The notes beneath the pieces were generated by a model that made no database searches, was not told the origin of the DNA, and worked only from the letters and a program-made list of their open reading frames with translations. Source: Malus domestica (lineage: Eukaryota > Streptophyta > Magnoliopsida > Rosales > Rosaceae). From it: a stretch of DNA of 64,000 nucleotides. A program made the position numbers and the translations under genes. Positions 12,201 through 23,895 of this stretch are shown here, piece by piece (positions within the stretch are counted from its first letter, which is position 1; each line of letters opens with the position of its first letter). The stretch spans positions 24,386,501 through 24,450,500 of the forward strand of contig NC_091666.1 of the NCBI RefSeq assembly GCF_042453785.1, read 5' to 3'.

Positions 12201-12962
12201 GAGATTCTATCATGCAACCAAAGTTATATTATCATGTTTCTATATCTCCCATCAAATGATTAGATCACATTCACATAACGAGAGATAAAAAACATGTGGA
12301 TATATATACGTTGGTTGACCCAAACATCTCCCCTAATGTACCCTTTCACCTCTCAGGTTGTGGGAACCCTAATAGCAGCCATAGTCTATTTAAGCACAGC
12401 TTGGTGGCTAATGGAAACCATCCCAGACATATGTGAGGACACGACATCAGTGTGGACTTGCCCGAGCGACACAGTGTTTTATGATGCCTCGGTCATATGG
12501 GGATTGATTGGTCCTAGAAGAATATTTGGTGACTTGGGCACGTATGAGGCAGTCAACTGGTTCTTCCTAGTTGGTGCAGTTGCCCCTATTTTTGTATGGC
12601 TAGCTACCAAGGCCTTCCCACGACAAGAGTGGATTAGGCTCATCAACATGCCAGTCTTCATGGGAGCGACAAGCTCAATGCCGCCAGCTACGGCGGTGAA
12701 CTACACTTCTTGGATCATTTTAGGGTTTTTGTCTGGTTTTGTAGTGTATAGGTATAGGCCAGATTGGTGGAAGCGCCACAATTATGTTCTATCTGGGGCA
12801 CTTGACGCAGGACTTGCCTTCATGGGGGTACTTTTGTATTTTAGTTTGGGGTTGGAGGACATTAGTCTTAGCTGGTGGGGGAATGACCTTGATGGTTGTC
12901 CCCTGGCTACTTGCCCTACGGCCAAGGGAGTGGTTGTGGAGGGTTGCCCTATTTACACATAG
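6268..12962 (+). CDS. OPT7: Oligopeptide transporter (OPT family, OPT7-like)
   Basis: Proton-coupled membrane carrier of the OPT family, which moves small peptides and, in some members, metal chelates. Exons: 6268-6331, 6426-6922, 7052-7149, 10736-11305, 11484-11739, 11992-12174, 12357-12962; they join in frame to 757 residues, the normal family length. The family hallmarks NPG (residues 134-136) and KIPPR (546-550) are present, with many hydrophobic segments and a conserved C-terminus [19 protein letters not shown]. The ATG at 6268 is followed by an acidic cytosolic tail. Intron 3 (7150-10735) starts with GC instead of GT and is 3.6 kb of transposon-rich DNA. Intron 2 ends in a 25-bp duplication that doubles the acceptor. 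No exon is broken. The symbol rests on gene neighbourhood; OPT1/5/6-type paralogues are the alternative. Confidence 0.93.
7009..7058 (+). repeat. 25-bp tandem duplication over the OPT intron 2 acceptor
   Basis: Two perfect 25-bp copies lie at 7009-7033 and 7034-7058, spanning the last bases of intron 2 and the first bases of exon 3. Each copy carries the acceptor TTGGTAG followed by GTATTAG. Only the second acceptor (exon start 7052) gives the conserved reading [10 protein letters not shown]. The first (exon start 7027) shifts the frame and runs into a stop. Confidence 0.9.
8037..8590 (+). repeat. 277-bp tandem duplication in OPT intron 3
   Basis: Copy 1 is at 8037-8313 and copy 2 at 8314 to about 8590, with few differences. 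Each copy contains a MITE-like core running from CCAAATTTTTAAAT to TTAAAATTTTA with partly complementary ends, plus flanking sequence, so a transposon insertion was duplicated with its surroundings. The relatively low divergence suggests a recent event. Confidence 0.85.
8781..9954. mobile_element. Non-autonomous PIF/Harbinger-like element 1 (OPT intron 3)
   Basis: The ends are imperfect inverted repeats: left GAGCAACGCCAGCCATG; right, read inward on the other strand, GAGCAACTCCACCCATG. They are flanked by the 3-bp duplication TTA (8778-8780 and 9955-9957), typical of PIF/Harbinger. No transposase is present. The left half is GC-rich and the right half AT-rich. Internal blocks TCAGGCGCGTGC and AAGATTTCAGGC are shared with the element at 50447-51313. 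Five ACACGTGGC motifs and one CCACGTGGC lie inside. Confidence 0.75.
9275..9765 (+). promoter_or_regulatory. Cluster of G-box/ABRE-like ACACGTGGC motifs
   Basis: Exact ACACGTGGC occurs at 9275-9283, 9539-9547, 9611-9619, 9681-9689 and 9757-9765, and CCACGTGGC at 9081-9089. The core ACGTGGC is the known abscisic-acid response element/G-box for bZIP and bHLH factors. They sit in short internal repeats of the Harbinger-like element inside OPT intron 3. Whether they act on the gene is inference. Confidence 0.5.
9962..10130. mobile_element. Short MITE with long inverted ends in OPT intron 3
   Basis: The left end GGTAGGGATATCAAATTTTT and the right end, read from the other strand as GCTAGGGAGACCAAATTTTT, are inverted repeats of roughly 45 bp that continue through a CAAATGATG-type block. 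The core resembles the MITE-like units within 8037-8590. There is no coding capacity. Confidence 0.6.
10441..10658 (+). repeat. 109-bp tandem duplication just upstream of OPT exon 4
   Basis: Two copies of a 109-bp unit beginning ATTAAAGCCACACTTAACC lie at 10441-10549 and 10550-10658. They differ at only a few positions (for example GATGAGAAAG versus GATCAGCAAG). The array ends about 75 bp before the exon 4 acceptor at 10735. Confidence 0.9.
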
Positions 12963-13656
12963 AGGGAATTGTAAATTGTATATATAAGTCATTTTTGTTT
13001 CTTTCTTAAATAATTGCACTAGTTGGATAGAAAATGATGAATAAATTTCAATCGATTGTTTATATTCCTGATTTGTAAAAAATGATGAAACGATGTAATT
13101 CGGAGTCTTACTTACGTAAAGATCTGATAGTGTATAAATACAAAAGTAGAGTTCATGTTCCTTGTGAAAATAAAATGCACGATCATCCATCTAGTTGAGC
13201 TGATTCCTATTAACAAGCAAAATTTGACATTTTATAAATCATCTTATGAGGTGGTTTGTGAAAATTACTGTGTTTGTTTGATACATCACTTATAGAATGA
13301 GTAGGCTCCGTAATTACCTAAAAACACTTTGATCCAAATCCAAAAATTTAAGCTACTTTTTAATTTATTCGATTTTTTTTATTTTTCAACTTTAATTAAA
13401 TTTCTTGATTTATGCATATTTACTTAAAAAATTATTTGAATATTTAAATATGAAAATCTAACCACTTTCACGAAAATAGTTTAAAAAAATTCAAATATGT
13501 ACATGTAACTTGTGATATAAGTATCTATGAAAATAAATAAAAAAATTAATTTACTATCATCCATAAAAATAGTTCTAAGAAATTTCATCTTCCATATGTT
13601 TAAAAATTCAGATGAATGTATATGCTGATATATAATAGACCTACAACTTAGCTTAG

Positions 13657-13833
13657 TTTTTTTTTTTTTTTGAACAAATGATATTATCTACACTAAGGTG
13701 GAGGGATAGGTTAAGCCTCACAATAGACTAGCAATAATGTGGTTCAAATTCTCTTTTGGCCAGAATAGAACTTAGGACTCTCACTTACAAGTGAAGAAGA
13801 ATACCACTAAATCATAGTACTAAGTGACACAAT
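13657..13833 (-). mobile_element. tRNA-derived SINE, copy 2, with target duplication
   Basis: Same family as 5697-5872, inserted in the opposite direction. It begins with poly-T and ends with the 5' SINE head (CACTTACAAGTGAAGAAGAATACCACTAA). The flanks TTAGCTTAGTT (13648-13658) and TTAGCTAAGTT (13834-13844) form an 11-bp target duplication with one mismatch, which supports a genuine retroposition event. Confidence 0.8.
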
Positions 13834-14216
13834 TTAGCTAAGTTAACACAACTAACCTGTGATGGAGGTAGAAGAAAAAATTGAGATACGAATTAGGAGC
13901 AGTAAAAGGGATAAAAAATATTTAATTCTAAATTTGAATAAAAGATAAACTTATAAATAAGGATGACAATTATCAGAATTTATCAAAAGAGTAATTAAAA
14001 AAAATGCTGATGAGGATAATCAGTAAATGGACGTAACCTAATAATGACTCATAAAATTGGACTTAATTCAAGTTTACAGCATGGTTAGCCACGTCAGCAG
14101 ACACCTTACTTAGTCCTGTCGGACTAAGTGGGCTGACCGGGCCCGATGGCCTAAATTTGAAAGCAAGGTCCAACCCTCGGCCCAGACGAATGAGCCCAAT
14201 TGGCCCGGCCTCGCCA

Positions 14217-14224
14217 ATATAAAG
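14217..14224 (+). promoter_or_regulatory. TATA-like box of MTA
   Basis: ATATAAAG lies about 130 bp before the MTA start codon, preceded directly by a CCAAT-like GCCAAT. Spacing and composition suit a core promoter with a short 5' leader. Transcription start not determined. Confidence 0.45.
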
Positions 14225-14354
14225 ACCATCCGCTGTTCCCAGAGACGGGGATACGTTAGTTTGCTTCAGCTGCTTCATCTTCTAAAACCTCACTCAAATC
14301 TCAGTCGCTCGCACAGAGAAAAACCACAACAAATCCATAGCACCAGCACCAGCA

Positions 14355-17300
14355 ATGGAGACCCAATCGGAAGGCGGAGGAGACAAATCTATAGCCAGCA
14401 TCCGAACCATGGCTCAACAGCTCGAAGCTCGAATAGAGTCTCAACGCACCACCCAGCTCGAACTCCTCTCTTACCTCCAATCCCAAATCGGCCCCACCAT
14501 CGTCCCCACCATTGATCTCTCTCTCAAGGTTCTCTCCGCCTTCAACGACCGCCCTTTTACTCCCACGCCTCCTCTTCCCGACCCCAAACCAAACCCCAGA
14601 AAGCCGATCGAACCCACTCTCCCTTCGACCCCAGAACCCCACCGCAGCCGTCTCCCGTCCCCTGAGCCGAAACCCACTAACCCAATTGACCAAAGCCCGA
14701 AGCTTTCTTTGAAACCGGAGAATTCGGAGCCGACCCCCCAAGCAGAACCGGAGAAATTCAGCCCCATTGATGAGATGGGGAACCCGTTGTCACTGGTTAG
14801 GGCTATGGTGGCGGTTTGCTTACTTGAAATAGTGCCCTTTTCGCGAATTGACTCGTCAGCAGTGTTGAGGAAGCTTGAGGGCGACCAGAAAGCGACTGAG
14901 GAGGAGAAGGCAGCCTTGCGTGAGATGGGAGGAGAGTCCGGGGCGATATTGGCGGTGGAGATGGCGTTGAGGTCAATGGCGGAGGAGAACGGTGGTGTGG
15001 AGTTGGAGTTTGTGGTGGGTGATAAGTCGAGGGTTGTCGTTTTGGGGATTGACCGGACTCGGCTGATGAAGGAATTGCCAGAAAGCAAGCAGTTTCATAG
15101 TCGAGATTTGAATTCAGGAGTTGGGAATGGGAGTTTGAGTCAGAATCAGCAGCAAGTGGTGACTAGCGGCAGCGATGGTAACGGAGGTGGAGTGTTTGGG
15201 ATGGGAGGCCCTAGTTCAAGGCCAATGCAGGACATGTGGATGAACCCTAATGATGCTCATATGGCCAGTTTTCCGCCTATGTTTCCTGGGAGTGGACAGC
15301 CGGGTTCATTTATGGGTCCAAGGGGTGCTCCTAATCCTAGAGTTATGGGCATGATGGGAATGCCTAGAGGGATGGGTGGTGTTCCTCCAATGCATAGAGC
15401 TAGTAGTATGGGGCCGAATGCAACAATGGATGGCCCCAATTCGATGTCACATAAGCCGCGGAGTGAAGAGGAGGAACTGAAGGATGTTGAGGCACTGTTG
15501 AATAAGAAGACTTACAGGGAGTTGCAGAAGTCAAAAACTGGTGAGGAGATTTTGGACCTCATTCACCGGCCAACTGCGAAGGAGACTGCTGTAGCTGCCA
15601 AGGTTTGTCAATGTCAATGTTTTTATTTGTATTGCTATCTTAATATATTAATGGTTTTATCTGTCAAAGACTACTCGATCAAACCTGGAAATCTGCTATG
15701 TGTAAAAACTATTACCTGTCTGTTAACTAAACAATGAGTAGGCTGAAGGTTACAAATGGTCATGTAGTTTACTCTATATGTGAAGGTTTATGGGTAAGTC
15801 CTATTTTATAATATTGCCCTTTTGGTCTACGCCCATTACCGGTTTTAGTAAAATCTCTAATTTCCGTCAATGTGTAATGTAAACAAAATTGGAGATTTGA
15901 CTAAAATTGGTGGTTGGCATAGACTGCAAGGGTATTGTTAACAAAATTGAAACCATATGACTTATCATCCGTTCAATTTGTCTCAAAGAGACTCACGACA
16001 TATATTACCATCCACATGAACCATTTGTGAGTAGTAAAATGGGTGTGAAACGACCATAATGCTCATGCACATGATGCGTGTGTTGGATGATCTATTCTAA
16101 AATTTGTTTGAATTAGGAGGTTCAACTAAAATTGGTAACTGCTGTAGACCACTACAGTTATATTAACAATTTTATAAAAACTTACATTGTCATATATGGT
16201 AAACCACGAGAAACTTTTGTATCTACAGCAATGTCTTAACCACCTGGTCTTACTAATCTAGCACCGTAACACATGGAGGCGATGGGTTTGTAACACCACA
16301 TGATGGTGTTACATATCACGCGGAAAATTACTCATAAACATGTGGGCCATATGTGATTTTACGCCTAATAAGTGTATTAATGTGATGAATAAGTATTAAT
16401 ATGATATTTTTCGTATTTGGTATTCTCTTCTTTACTTATTGACCAATAGCACCAAAATAATGTTTTTGGGTTCTGTAATCATGAGTAGGCAGCTTGTGGT
16501 GACTTGTCCAGAACATATAATTTTGCTTACAGTTTGTTCTGTATGTTACACCTGCAAGTCAATTATTTCACGGAATCATTGCTTGCACCTAAAAAACGCG
16601 CAAGCTTTCAACTTCGTAATGTGTTGAATATTTCTGGTTTTATATTTTATACGGGACTAGTTGCACCAGCAGGAAAGGCTGATGTCAGTTGATGTATTTT
16701 TTTGTTTCAGTTCAAAACCAAAGGTGGTTCACAGTTGAAGGAATACTGCTCATCCTTAACAAAAGAGGACTGCCGGCGTCAGTCTAATTCCATGCTTGCA
16801 TGTGAGAAGGTCGGTAAGATATAGTCAGTTAGCTGTTCTTAAAGCACAAAACATGCATTTGATCATGATTCCTTAATTCCTGAAATTAGTTGTAATCCGA
16901 ATGCTGCCTCTTGCTTATCATTTTTTTTTTCTTGTTGTGCAATTTCAATTTAGAGCTTGCATCTACTCTAAGGCCTCGTTTGTTACAGAGGATTGGCTTG
17001 GATAAGACTATTCACTATATTTAAGGCATTTTGAAGGAAGAAATGCATGACAACCTTTCATATTTTGTTGAAGTTGAAGGATATTCATGAAGAAAAGATA
17101 TCCCTACTAATCCCCAATAACTTTGATCTTAGTACTTACAACTATTTTGGTTCTTCACGTTGAATTTTATTCTACCTTCTTTCAGGTTCATTTTAGGCGA
17201 ATAATCGCTCTACATACCGATGTCAATTTGGGAGACTGTTCTTTTCTAGATACTTGTCGTCACATGAAGGTAAGGGTTACCCCCATTACTTGAGTGATAA

Positions 17301-19060
17301 ACTAACTATACGCTAATGACTGGATTTCATAAAGTAATACACTTTTTGTCTCCATTGTTAGACATGCAAGTATGTCCACTATGAGCTTGATCCAACACCT
17401 GATGTGTCACACATGATGATGGGGCCTCCAGCACTCGCTCCACCTAGACAATTAAGGCCTCAACGTGCTGAATACTGTTCTGAGGTTGAACTTGGTCAAC
17501 CACAGTGGATTAACTGTGATATACGCAACTTTAGAATGGACATTCTTGGGCAATTTGGAGTGATAATGGCAGATCCACCATGGGACATTCATATGGAATT
17601 GCCTTACGGGACAATGGCTGATGATGAAATGCGCAATCTTAATGTTCCGGCATTGCAGACTGATGGTCTGATTTTCCTTTGGGTCACTGGACGTGCAATG
17701 GAGCTTGGGCGTGAATGGTATGTGTGTATACTTTGTCCATCTGTCAACTATATGTTTCCTGAAACATATAAACAAATATGCTTAATTGTATCTGCTTATT
17801 CTTTGGCTTTCGCTCACTGAAATATCACTGTTCTTGCAGTTTAGAATTTTGGGGATACAAGCGTATCGAGGAGATAATTTGGGTAAAGACTAATCAACTT
17901 CAACGAATAATTAGAACAGGGCGGACTGGCCACTGGCTTAATCATAGCAAGGAGCATTGTCTTGTTGGAATAAAGGGGGAACCATTAGTAAATAGAAATA
18001 TTGATACTGATGTCATTGTTGCCGAGGTCAGAGAGACAAGCCGCAAGCCAGATGAGGTTAGTGGAATATGCATCATATAATTCTGCAGTGTAATACCTAT
18101 TCAAATATAGTTCATCCCAATGCGCTTACAGGACGAACAATATTATAATTGTACATTTCCCTTACAATTTAAGAGGTGGTTGTCTAGAAGTTACTGCCTT
18201 CTGCTAGAGAGTTTTGTCTTAGTTATCGTCTTTATTGTATTATTATTTCTTTAGTTTTGCTCGAGAATTCAAATTTGACTAAATGTACATGCATTCCTGC
18301 AGATGTACCCTTTGTTGGAGAGGGTAAGTCCAAGGACAAGAAAACTGGAACTGTTTGCTCGCATGCACAATACTCATGCAGGGTATGATTTTTGTCCTAA
18401 CGATTGTAATTGTTTAAAGTGGTCCTTCGTTGTTGTTGATTAGCAATGTAGTAAGTAGCGATTTTGGCATAAACTGATAATCAAGGTAGCAGAGTATCCT
18501 GTGACAAACGGTGACAATTTGAATGTAGTACTGTCTTAGGTTTCTGTAGGTTAAAGGTTTTTTATTGTGCAACTCAAAGTTGGGTATCATGGTAATGAGG
18601 GTGGATGCCATTGTATCTCTTTCCGATGGTTATAATGCGTTTACCATTGTTTATTCCTTCTTGTTGTCTGTGGGGCTTTACTTGAAAATCAAGCTTTCTA
18701 ACCCTCCGCTTGCGTTGCAGATAGACATCCAATATATGAGTGTTTATTTTGCTACCATCTTGGTTATGGCTTTATGTTTTTTTTTAACTTTATTCGAAAC
18801 TATCTTGTATCAGGTGGATGTCACTAGGTAATCAACTGAGTGGCGTACGATTGGTTGACGAAGGCCTGCGTGCACGATTCAAGGCTGCTTATCCGGAAGT
18901 GGAGGTGCAGCCCGCTTCCCCACCCAGGCCATCTGCTATGGAAGTCGACTCTAATGCTGCCCAAATGCGGAGTCCATTTTCAGAATCTGCAGCTCCGGAG
19001 GCCCCCTATGCTGCTTCTGAAGTTAAGCCATCACCAATGGATGTTGAAATGGCCGGTTAA
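14355..19060 (+). CDS. MTA: mRNA N6-adenosine methyltransferase MTA (METTL3 homologue)
   Basis: Catalytic subunit of the nuclear m6A writer, acting with MTB (METTL14) and FIP37/WTAP. Exons: 14355-15602, 16711-16809, 17186-17269, 17362-17717, 17840-18056, 18303-18382, 18814-19060; 776 residues. The N-terminal half is low-complexity (Pro-rich, then Gly/Met-rich). Two CCCH zinc fingers follow: C429-C437-C447-H451 and C467-C473-C479-H483. The MT-A70 domain carries the catalytic DPPW at 548-551 and the conserved [13 protein letters not shown] region. Somewhat longer than Arabidopsis MTA (about 685), mainly in the disordered N-terminus. The exon 2 donor GTCGGTAAG is a tandem GTNNGT donor; only the first GT keeps the frame. 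Intact and not overlapped by transposons. Confidence 0.96.
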
Positions 19061-20685
19061 TTAACCATTAGATTTATCGCAGTTGCTCAACCGAAACAGC
19101 ACTCCGTTGTCTGGTGCATTTGTACTGAGATGTTGAGAGGAAGTCCTGCCCGGCCCTTGCGCGGATTACGATAGTAATGTAATGAGCTTGAAAGGGACTC
19201 CATGATCGTCATCGATTCTGTCAGATGTGTTTACCTCTTCTTAGTTAAGAAAAAAACAGTGGTTTAACGAGGGTTTAATAGTGTACTTCTGTGCCATATA
19301 GAATCGAGCATACTATGTTTTACGGTTACTACGAACATATTTATTTTCGGCCTTCTAGGAGCTGTATGAGGTGAAAATCTCGTTTACAGTTCAGTAATAG
19401 CGATGGTAACAGTGATGGTATCACCGACTATAATCAGTTAACAGTTTAAGTACAATGGATATTGTTGAGGCGCCATCAAAATATGGTTTTTTGAATGAAT
19501 TTGTGGCATCAACATGTATGGTTAATCATTTTTATCATTTATTCTTTAACATCTATTCATTCAATTCAACGATTAAAAATTAAAAAGCGTTTGGTGGATA
19601 AAATCGCCCTTATTCTTTGTCTATTATGTTCCTTGGATTTTCATTATCCCTAACTTTGTCCTTTCAATTGTTTGTAACATTCAAGATTTTGAGTTTCAGT
19701 TGTTGGGTCCCTTTTGATCTTAGTGTTACGAAAGTCGAAAAAATGGGGAGCTTGCTTGTATAGCACAATGACGATCCGCACCAATAATATAAAGACACAT
19801 AAAAAAGAGCAATTTTATTTTATATCATTGTACTATTAGCATATGAAATCACTATGCCAATATACCAGCGTCATATAAAACATTATTTTAAAAATCAAAT
19901 CAGCGACAAAATTTTCTCATTTGTGAGATATTTTATTTATTTTGAATCTATGATATGCTGCATGGTTTTGATCGGTGACCCACGTAAGAGGGAGACGAGA
20001 CATTGTTGTCACACCGTCGTGGGCAGGCAAGGCAACACCCACATCCAGCTGGAAACTTAATAATTGTACAAACAATTAGACCTGCTCACCACCATCATTG
20101 CCGGGCGGTGTTCTGTTCAAAGAGTAAAATGGTAAGGAGATTCTCTAAACGTGGAGGAATTCTTCATAGATTTTTTGACATTTCATGCATTTAGCATAAT
20201 AGTTTATAATGTTGGAATAAAAATTAACGTTAAACTGTAAGGCGACAAAGAGTTCGTGAAGAGTGCAATTTTGAGAAAATCCCCCTAACATTTCTCTCTT
20301 TGACTTGTCACATGTGAGGAAACCATGTGATCTTTCTCGACACAAAAAAAAAGTACTTTGGAACTTTCTCGTTGAGGTTAAAGCCCTCTCAATCGAGACC
20401 AATCAGGGAATTGTATATAAATATCAAAATACGATTATATGTCTATTTCTCTGTTCACTCTGTTTCAAAAATTAGGAATTTCATCAAAAAAATCTAAGAA
20501 CAGGAACACTAAACATCACATAAGGAATTTGCTTTATTCTGTTGAATTAACAAAAAGAATTACAAAATCAAAACTTCCATATTACAGAACCAATATTAAC
20601 GGGAAAAAGAAAAAAAAATAGAAGTAAAAAAAGAATCACCATCCAAATGTGAGGAGAAAATTCAACTCATGAATGTTAAATGTCT
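19061..20685. other. Intergenic region MTA-ENODL (convergent)
   Basis: This is the space between the 3' ends of MTA (+) and the nodulin-like gene (-). It is AT-rich, presumably with both 3' UTRs at its edges. Short open frames here have no recognisable content. Confidence 0.6.
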
Positions 20686-21469
20686 TCACATATTGCCACT
20701 GAAAAGTGCAAACACCACAAATCCAACGACGGCCGCTGCGAAAACTGGAAACCTTTGTGACGGAGAAGAAGAAGAAGAAGAAGGCGGAGCCGGGATGGTG
20801 CCAAAGACGGTGGGGTAAGAAGGAGCAGAAGCGTCCAATGAACTAGGGCCAGAGGAAGGAGAGTCAGCAGAGCCATTGCCAGACAGAAAGGAAATGTGGA
20901 GCTTCTGGCTCTTTTCGCAATGGCCCGGTTCGCCGCTGGTGAAGTAGAAATCCCCCAATGTGGTGAAATTGAAGAGAGAGTTGCCGTCGTTCATGTACAA
21001 GATTGGATCTTTGAGGTTGCAGCTGCTGTAGGATTGTGCTGTCACTTGAATCACAGAGTCTTGGCTTGGTGGGTACAAAAACACTGCATATCGAAGAAAG
21101 AAATGAGAAATGCGACATTCTAAACTGCTCTAAATTATCCAAACCTCTTGCAATGTGGCCGGGATATTGTCCTGGCCCTCACATGGGGTGCAATGAAACG
21201 GCCATACTACTGCAGGCGAACTGACCTAACGGACATCTGTGGTTTGGAAAGGAGAAAAGAGGAAGAAGAAACTTACAAAGAGAATCTCCAAGCTTGAATT
21301 GATGGTATTTTGACCATTTGGTGTAGACCTGTGGATTTGCAGAAGTTGGTATTCCCCAAGAATCTAGATCTCCTACTTTGTTCTGGTAGCAGAGCACTTG
21401 GGACTGAATTAACATGAGCAACTGCAGAGCCAAAAGGAAGTGCAGTCTTGGAGTTGTGAGGTTGGCCAT
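20686..21469 (-). CDS. Early nodulin-like protein (phytocyanin family)
   Basis: Small GPI-anchored cell-surface glycoprotein of the ENODL/phytocyanin group. Two exons on the minus strand, 21469-21277 and 21083-20686, join in phase 1 to give 196 residues. Order of parts: signal peptide (about 1-27), plastocyanin-like domain (about 28-131), Ser/Pro-rich linker (135-175), hydrophobic GPI-signal tail (178-192). The disulfide cysteines C86 and C120 are present. At the copper site, the Cys of the usual FxCG motif is Ser (S114 in FTSG) and the axial Met is missing, so it should not bind copper, as is known for ENODLs. The 5' leader carries a CT microsatellite. Convergent with MTA. Individual ENODL number not assigned. 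Confidence 0.92.
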
Positions 21470-21480
21470 CTCTCTCTCTA

Positions 21481-21508
21481 ACCCCTCTCCCTCTCTCTCT
21501 CTCTCTCT
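21481..21508 (-). repeat. CT/GA microsatellite in the ENODL leader
   Basis: Pyrimidine-rich CT dinucleotide run on the plus strand (GA on the transcribed strand) within about 40 bp of the ATG at 21469. Such (GA)n runs are common in plant 5' leaders. Confidence 0.7.
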
Positions 21509-23895
21509 AACTTAGAGGTTTTATTCTTGAATTTTGGAGTGAGAGTTTTAAGAATTAGTCACCGGATGGGCAAATCTTATTGGCTCTAGGGGTGTCTGCA
21601 GACAGATGGCCTGAAGACAGAATTACCAAATGCCCCTTGGTGTGTGTGTGTGTGATTGGGCAAATTTATATGGTGCAGATGGTTTACATCTTTTTAGAGA
21701 TGGTCAAAAGAGTAAATGTCAAACCAGCTGTATCTCATAAAGGGCATCAAAAGGATATAAAAGGTATTTCCACACACCTTTTTTTTACATACATTTATTT
21801 ATTTCTGGCTATCGAATTAGATGAAAAAAAAAAAGGAGAATGTAAGAGAAGGATTTAGGTGAGACAACCATCCCCACCGTTGAATCTCAAGTCACTAATA
21901 CACAAGGGCATATAGAAAGGTCATGTAGAAAGTGACTTGCGCATAAATTTTAGATAAGTGGTTAAAAGCGCCATAATAGCGGTAAAGTCTCTCTCATACT
22001 TGTTGATCGGGGGAAATGTTGGTTTGTTCTTGGTAAGTGGTAACATAACGAAGAGGCTATCAGTTATGAAAGAAATTTACACAAAATATTATTATATGAT
22101 ATCTCAAGCTGATCACGTATTATCAACGTTTTAAATTTAATACTTAACAGTGAGTAATTAACTCCAAAGTTTTTTGATAGGGTGAAATTGGAAAACCAAC
22201 GTCATATGGCCAATAATTTCACATGGGCAAGTTGGGGTGGTGATCCATGGATTCAACACCAAATGGGATTAAGAATTTTCATTTTGATATGATTGGGAAG
22301 ATAAAACAAGTTGTAATTGGATGGATCATGTGGAGCACAAATGAAGTAGCATGAGAGCATGTCTCTATTCCACATGGAGTGTTTGTCTTCTAGATTCCGT
22401 CAGAGCCAGAGGATGGGTCACAACTACTTAGATTTTGCTACGATACTTATTTATATTTAATAATATTATCGTCTCGAGGTCAGATGATTATTGTATTAAA
22501 TACATATATTCACATAAATTTTAATTTAACTGTCAGATGATGATTGTATTGAATACATGTAAGTATTGCAGTTAGTCCTCGACTACTTGGAATTGTCTTA
22601 GTAAATTATAGTCAATCTATGAAAAATAAAATTAGTAAATTATAGTCAATCTATGTAAAATAAATAAATAGAAAATTTATATCAAAAGCTTTTTTATTGC
22701 CCAATAATAATTCAAGATTATTTACTCTTTTTTTTTTGCTAGGAAATAAACTTCACTAAGAAAATGTGAATCCCCAAGAACACTTGGGAGTCCATACAGT
22801 CAAATACAAACACTTGGCAATACTGTGAACAATGGATGTAATAGCATCGGCTAGAGAGTTGGCTTCTCTATAACATATTGCCAATGAATAGAATCAAAAG
22901 AGGTCGCCAACCAATTGATACCCTCGAATATAATTCTGTGCCTCCAAGAGATCTTGCATTTAGTCGAGAATCCCATCTATAACCATCTTGGAGTCATCTT
23001 CAACTACCACATCCTTGATATTTCTCCAGGAGATTTCCATTAACAGTGACTATAATTTAATTCCTATATTGAGACTCCAATTAAGAAAACAATGTCAACA
23101 TTCTCTTTTTCTTATACTAGGAAGGGGGATTTCAAACTCGAAACTTAATACGAAGGAGAATGCTCTTAATCAACACTGAGCTGCGAAGCCTCTTGTCAAT
23201 ATTAACATCCGCCTGAATTCAAATTTCAAGGACGACAATCGTTTGATCAAAGAAAACTAGATGCGATCTCAAATTTCATAGATGTATCAAAGGAGAAATA
23301 GAAATGTAACAAGTATATGCTATCTCCAAGTATTTCTAATAGAAAAAAAAAAAAGAAGGGGGGCAATAAAAGGGAGGGAAAAGAAACCATCACTTGCATG
23401 TGTCCTTACATTTTCTACCATCATATGACAAAATATACCTGATAAAGCACCAGTCTACCATAATTGGAGAATACATTAACTACTCATAGTAACTAGAGTT
23501 GTTAGTCATTTCTTTGTGCTGTAACCACCAACTGATTGCCCCCTGAAAATCCTCCATACCTCGTTTCGAACTAGGAATCAAACGGGATTTTCCTCGTTGA
23601 TCAGACGGCAAACGGAAAACCAAGACATACAGCTCGAAAATTCAAATTACAGTAGGTGGCTTGTTTTCGGTTCCAAAAAATTGCAGACGTCTTTTCCTTT
23701 TTCTTCTTTTTTCCTTTATTGTTGTTATTTTCATCTTCCAATTAGTCGTTTAATGGCTCCGCTTCTGTGTCCCTCTCCTGCATTGTCCATTCTTCTGGTT
23801 CTGTAAACATAAACATACTTCATCAATAATCATCACCGTAAGAAACCCACAGAAAAAAGGAAGGGAATGCAAAGATTCAAACATATTTAATTAAA
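21509..23895. other. Intergenic region ENODL-MFS gene
   Basis: AT-rich, with a short GT repeat near 21640-21652 and a decayed RNase H fragment at 22734-23035. Promoter sequence of ENODL should lie at its left edge and the 3' UTR of the MFS gene at its right. No intact gene seen. Confidence 0.6.
22734..23035 (-). pseudogene. RNase H-like pseudogene (retroelement-derived)
   Basis: On the minus strand the region reads VVEDDSKMVIDGILD, then, after a stop and frameshift, WRHRIIFEGINWLATSFDSIHW, then, after another shift, NSLADAITSI. This is the order of the plant LINE-associated RNase H fold (ExDSKxVVDAI ... FxxIxW ... ANxLADAIA). It ends in an A-rich tail in that orientation (T run on plus near 22730), so it is probably a decayed retroposed 3' fragment. 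Confidence 0.55.

Larger units (their letters stand above)
12963..14354. other. Intergenic region OPT-MTA
   Basis: It holds the 3' flank of OPT, AT-rich sequence, one SINE (13657-13833) and the MTA promoter with a TATA-like box. From about 14080 the sequence becomes GC-richer, as is usual near a plant transcription start. No other gene is seen. Confidence 0.6.

Noticed and set aside
14471-15088. Open frame of 205 codons on the minus strand within MTA exon 1
   Set aside because: Composition follows the antisense of the Pro- and Glu-rich MTA N-terminus; no conserved motif.
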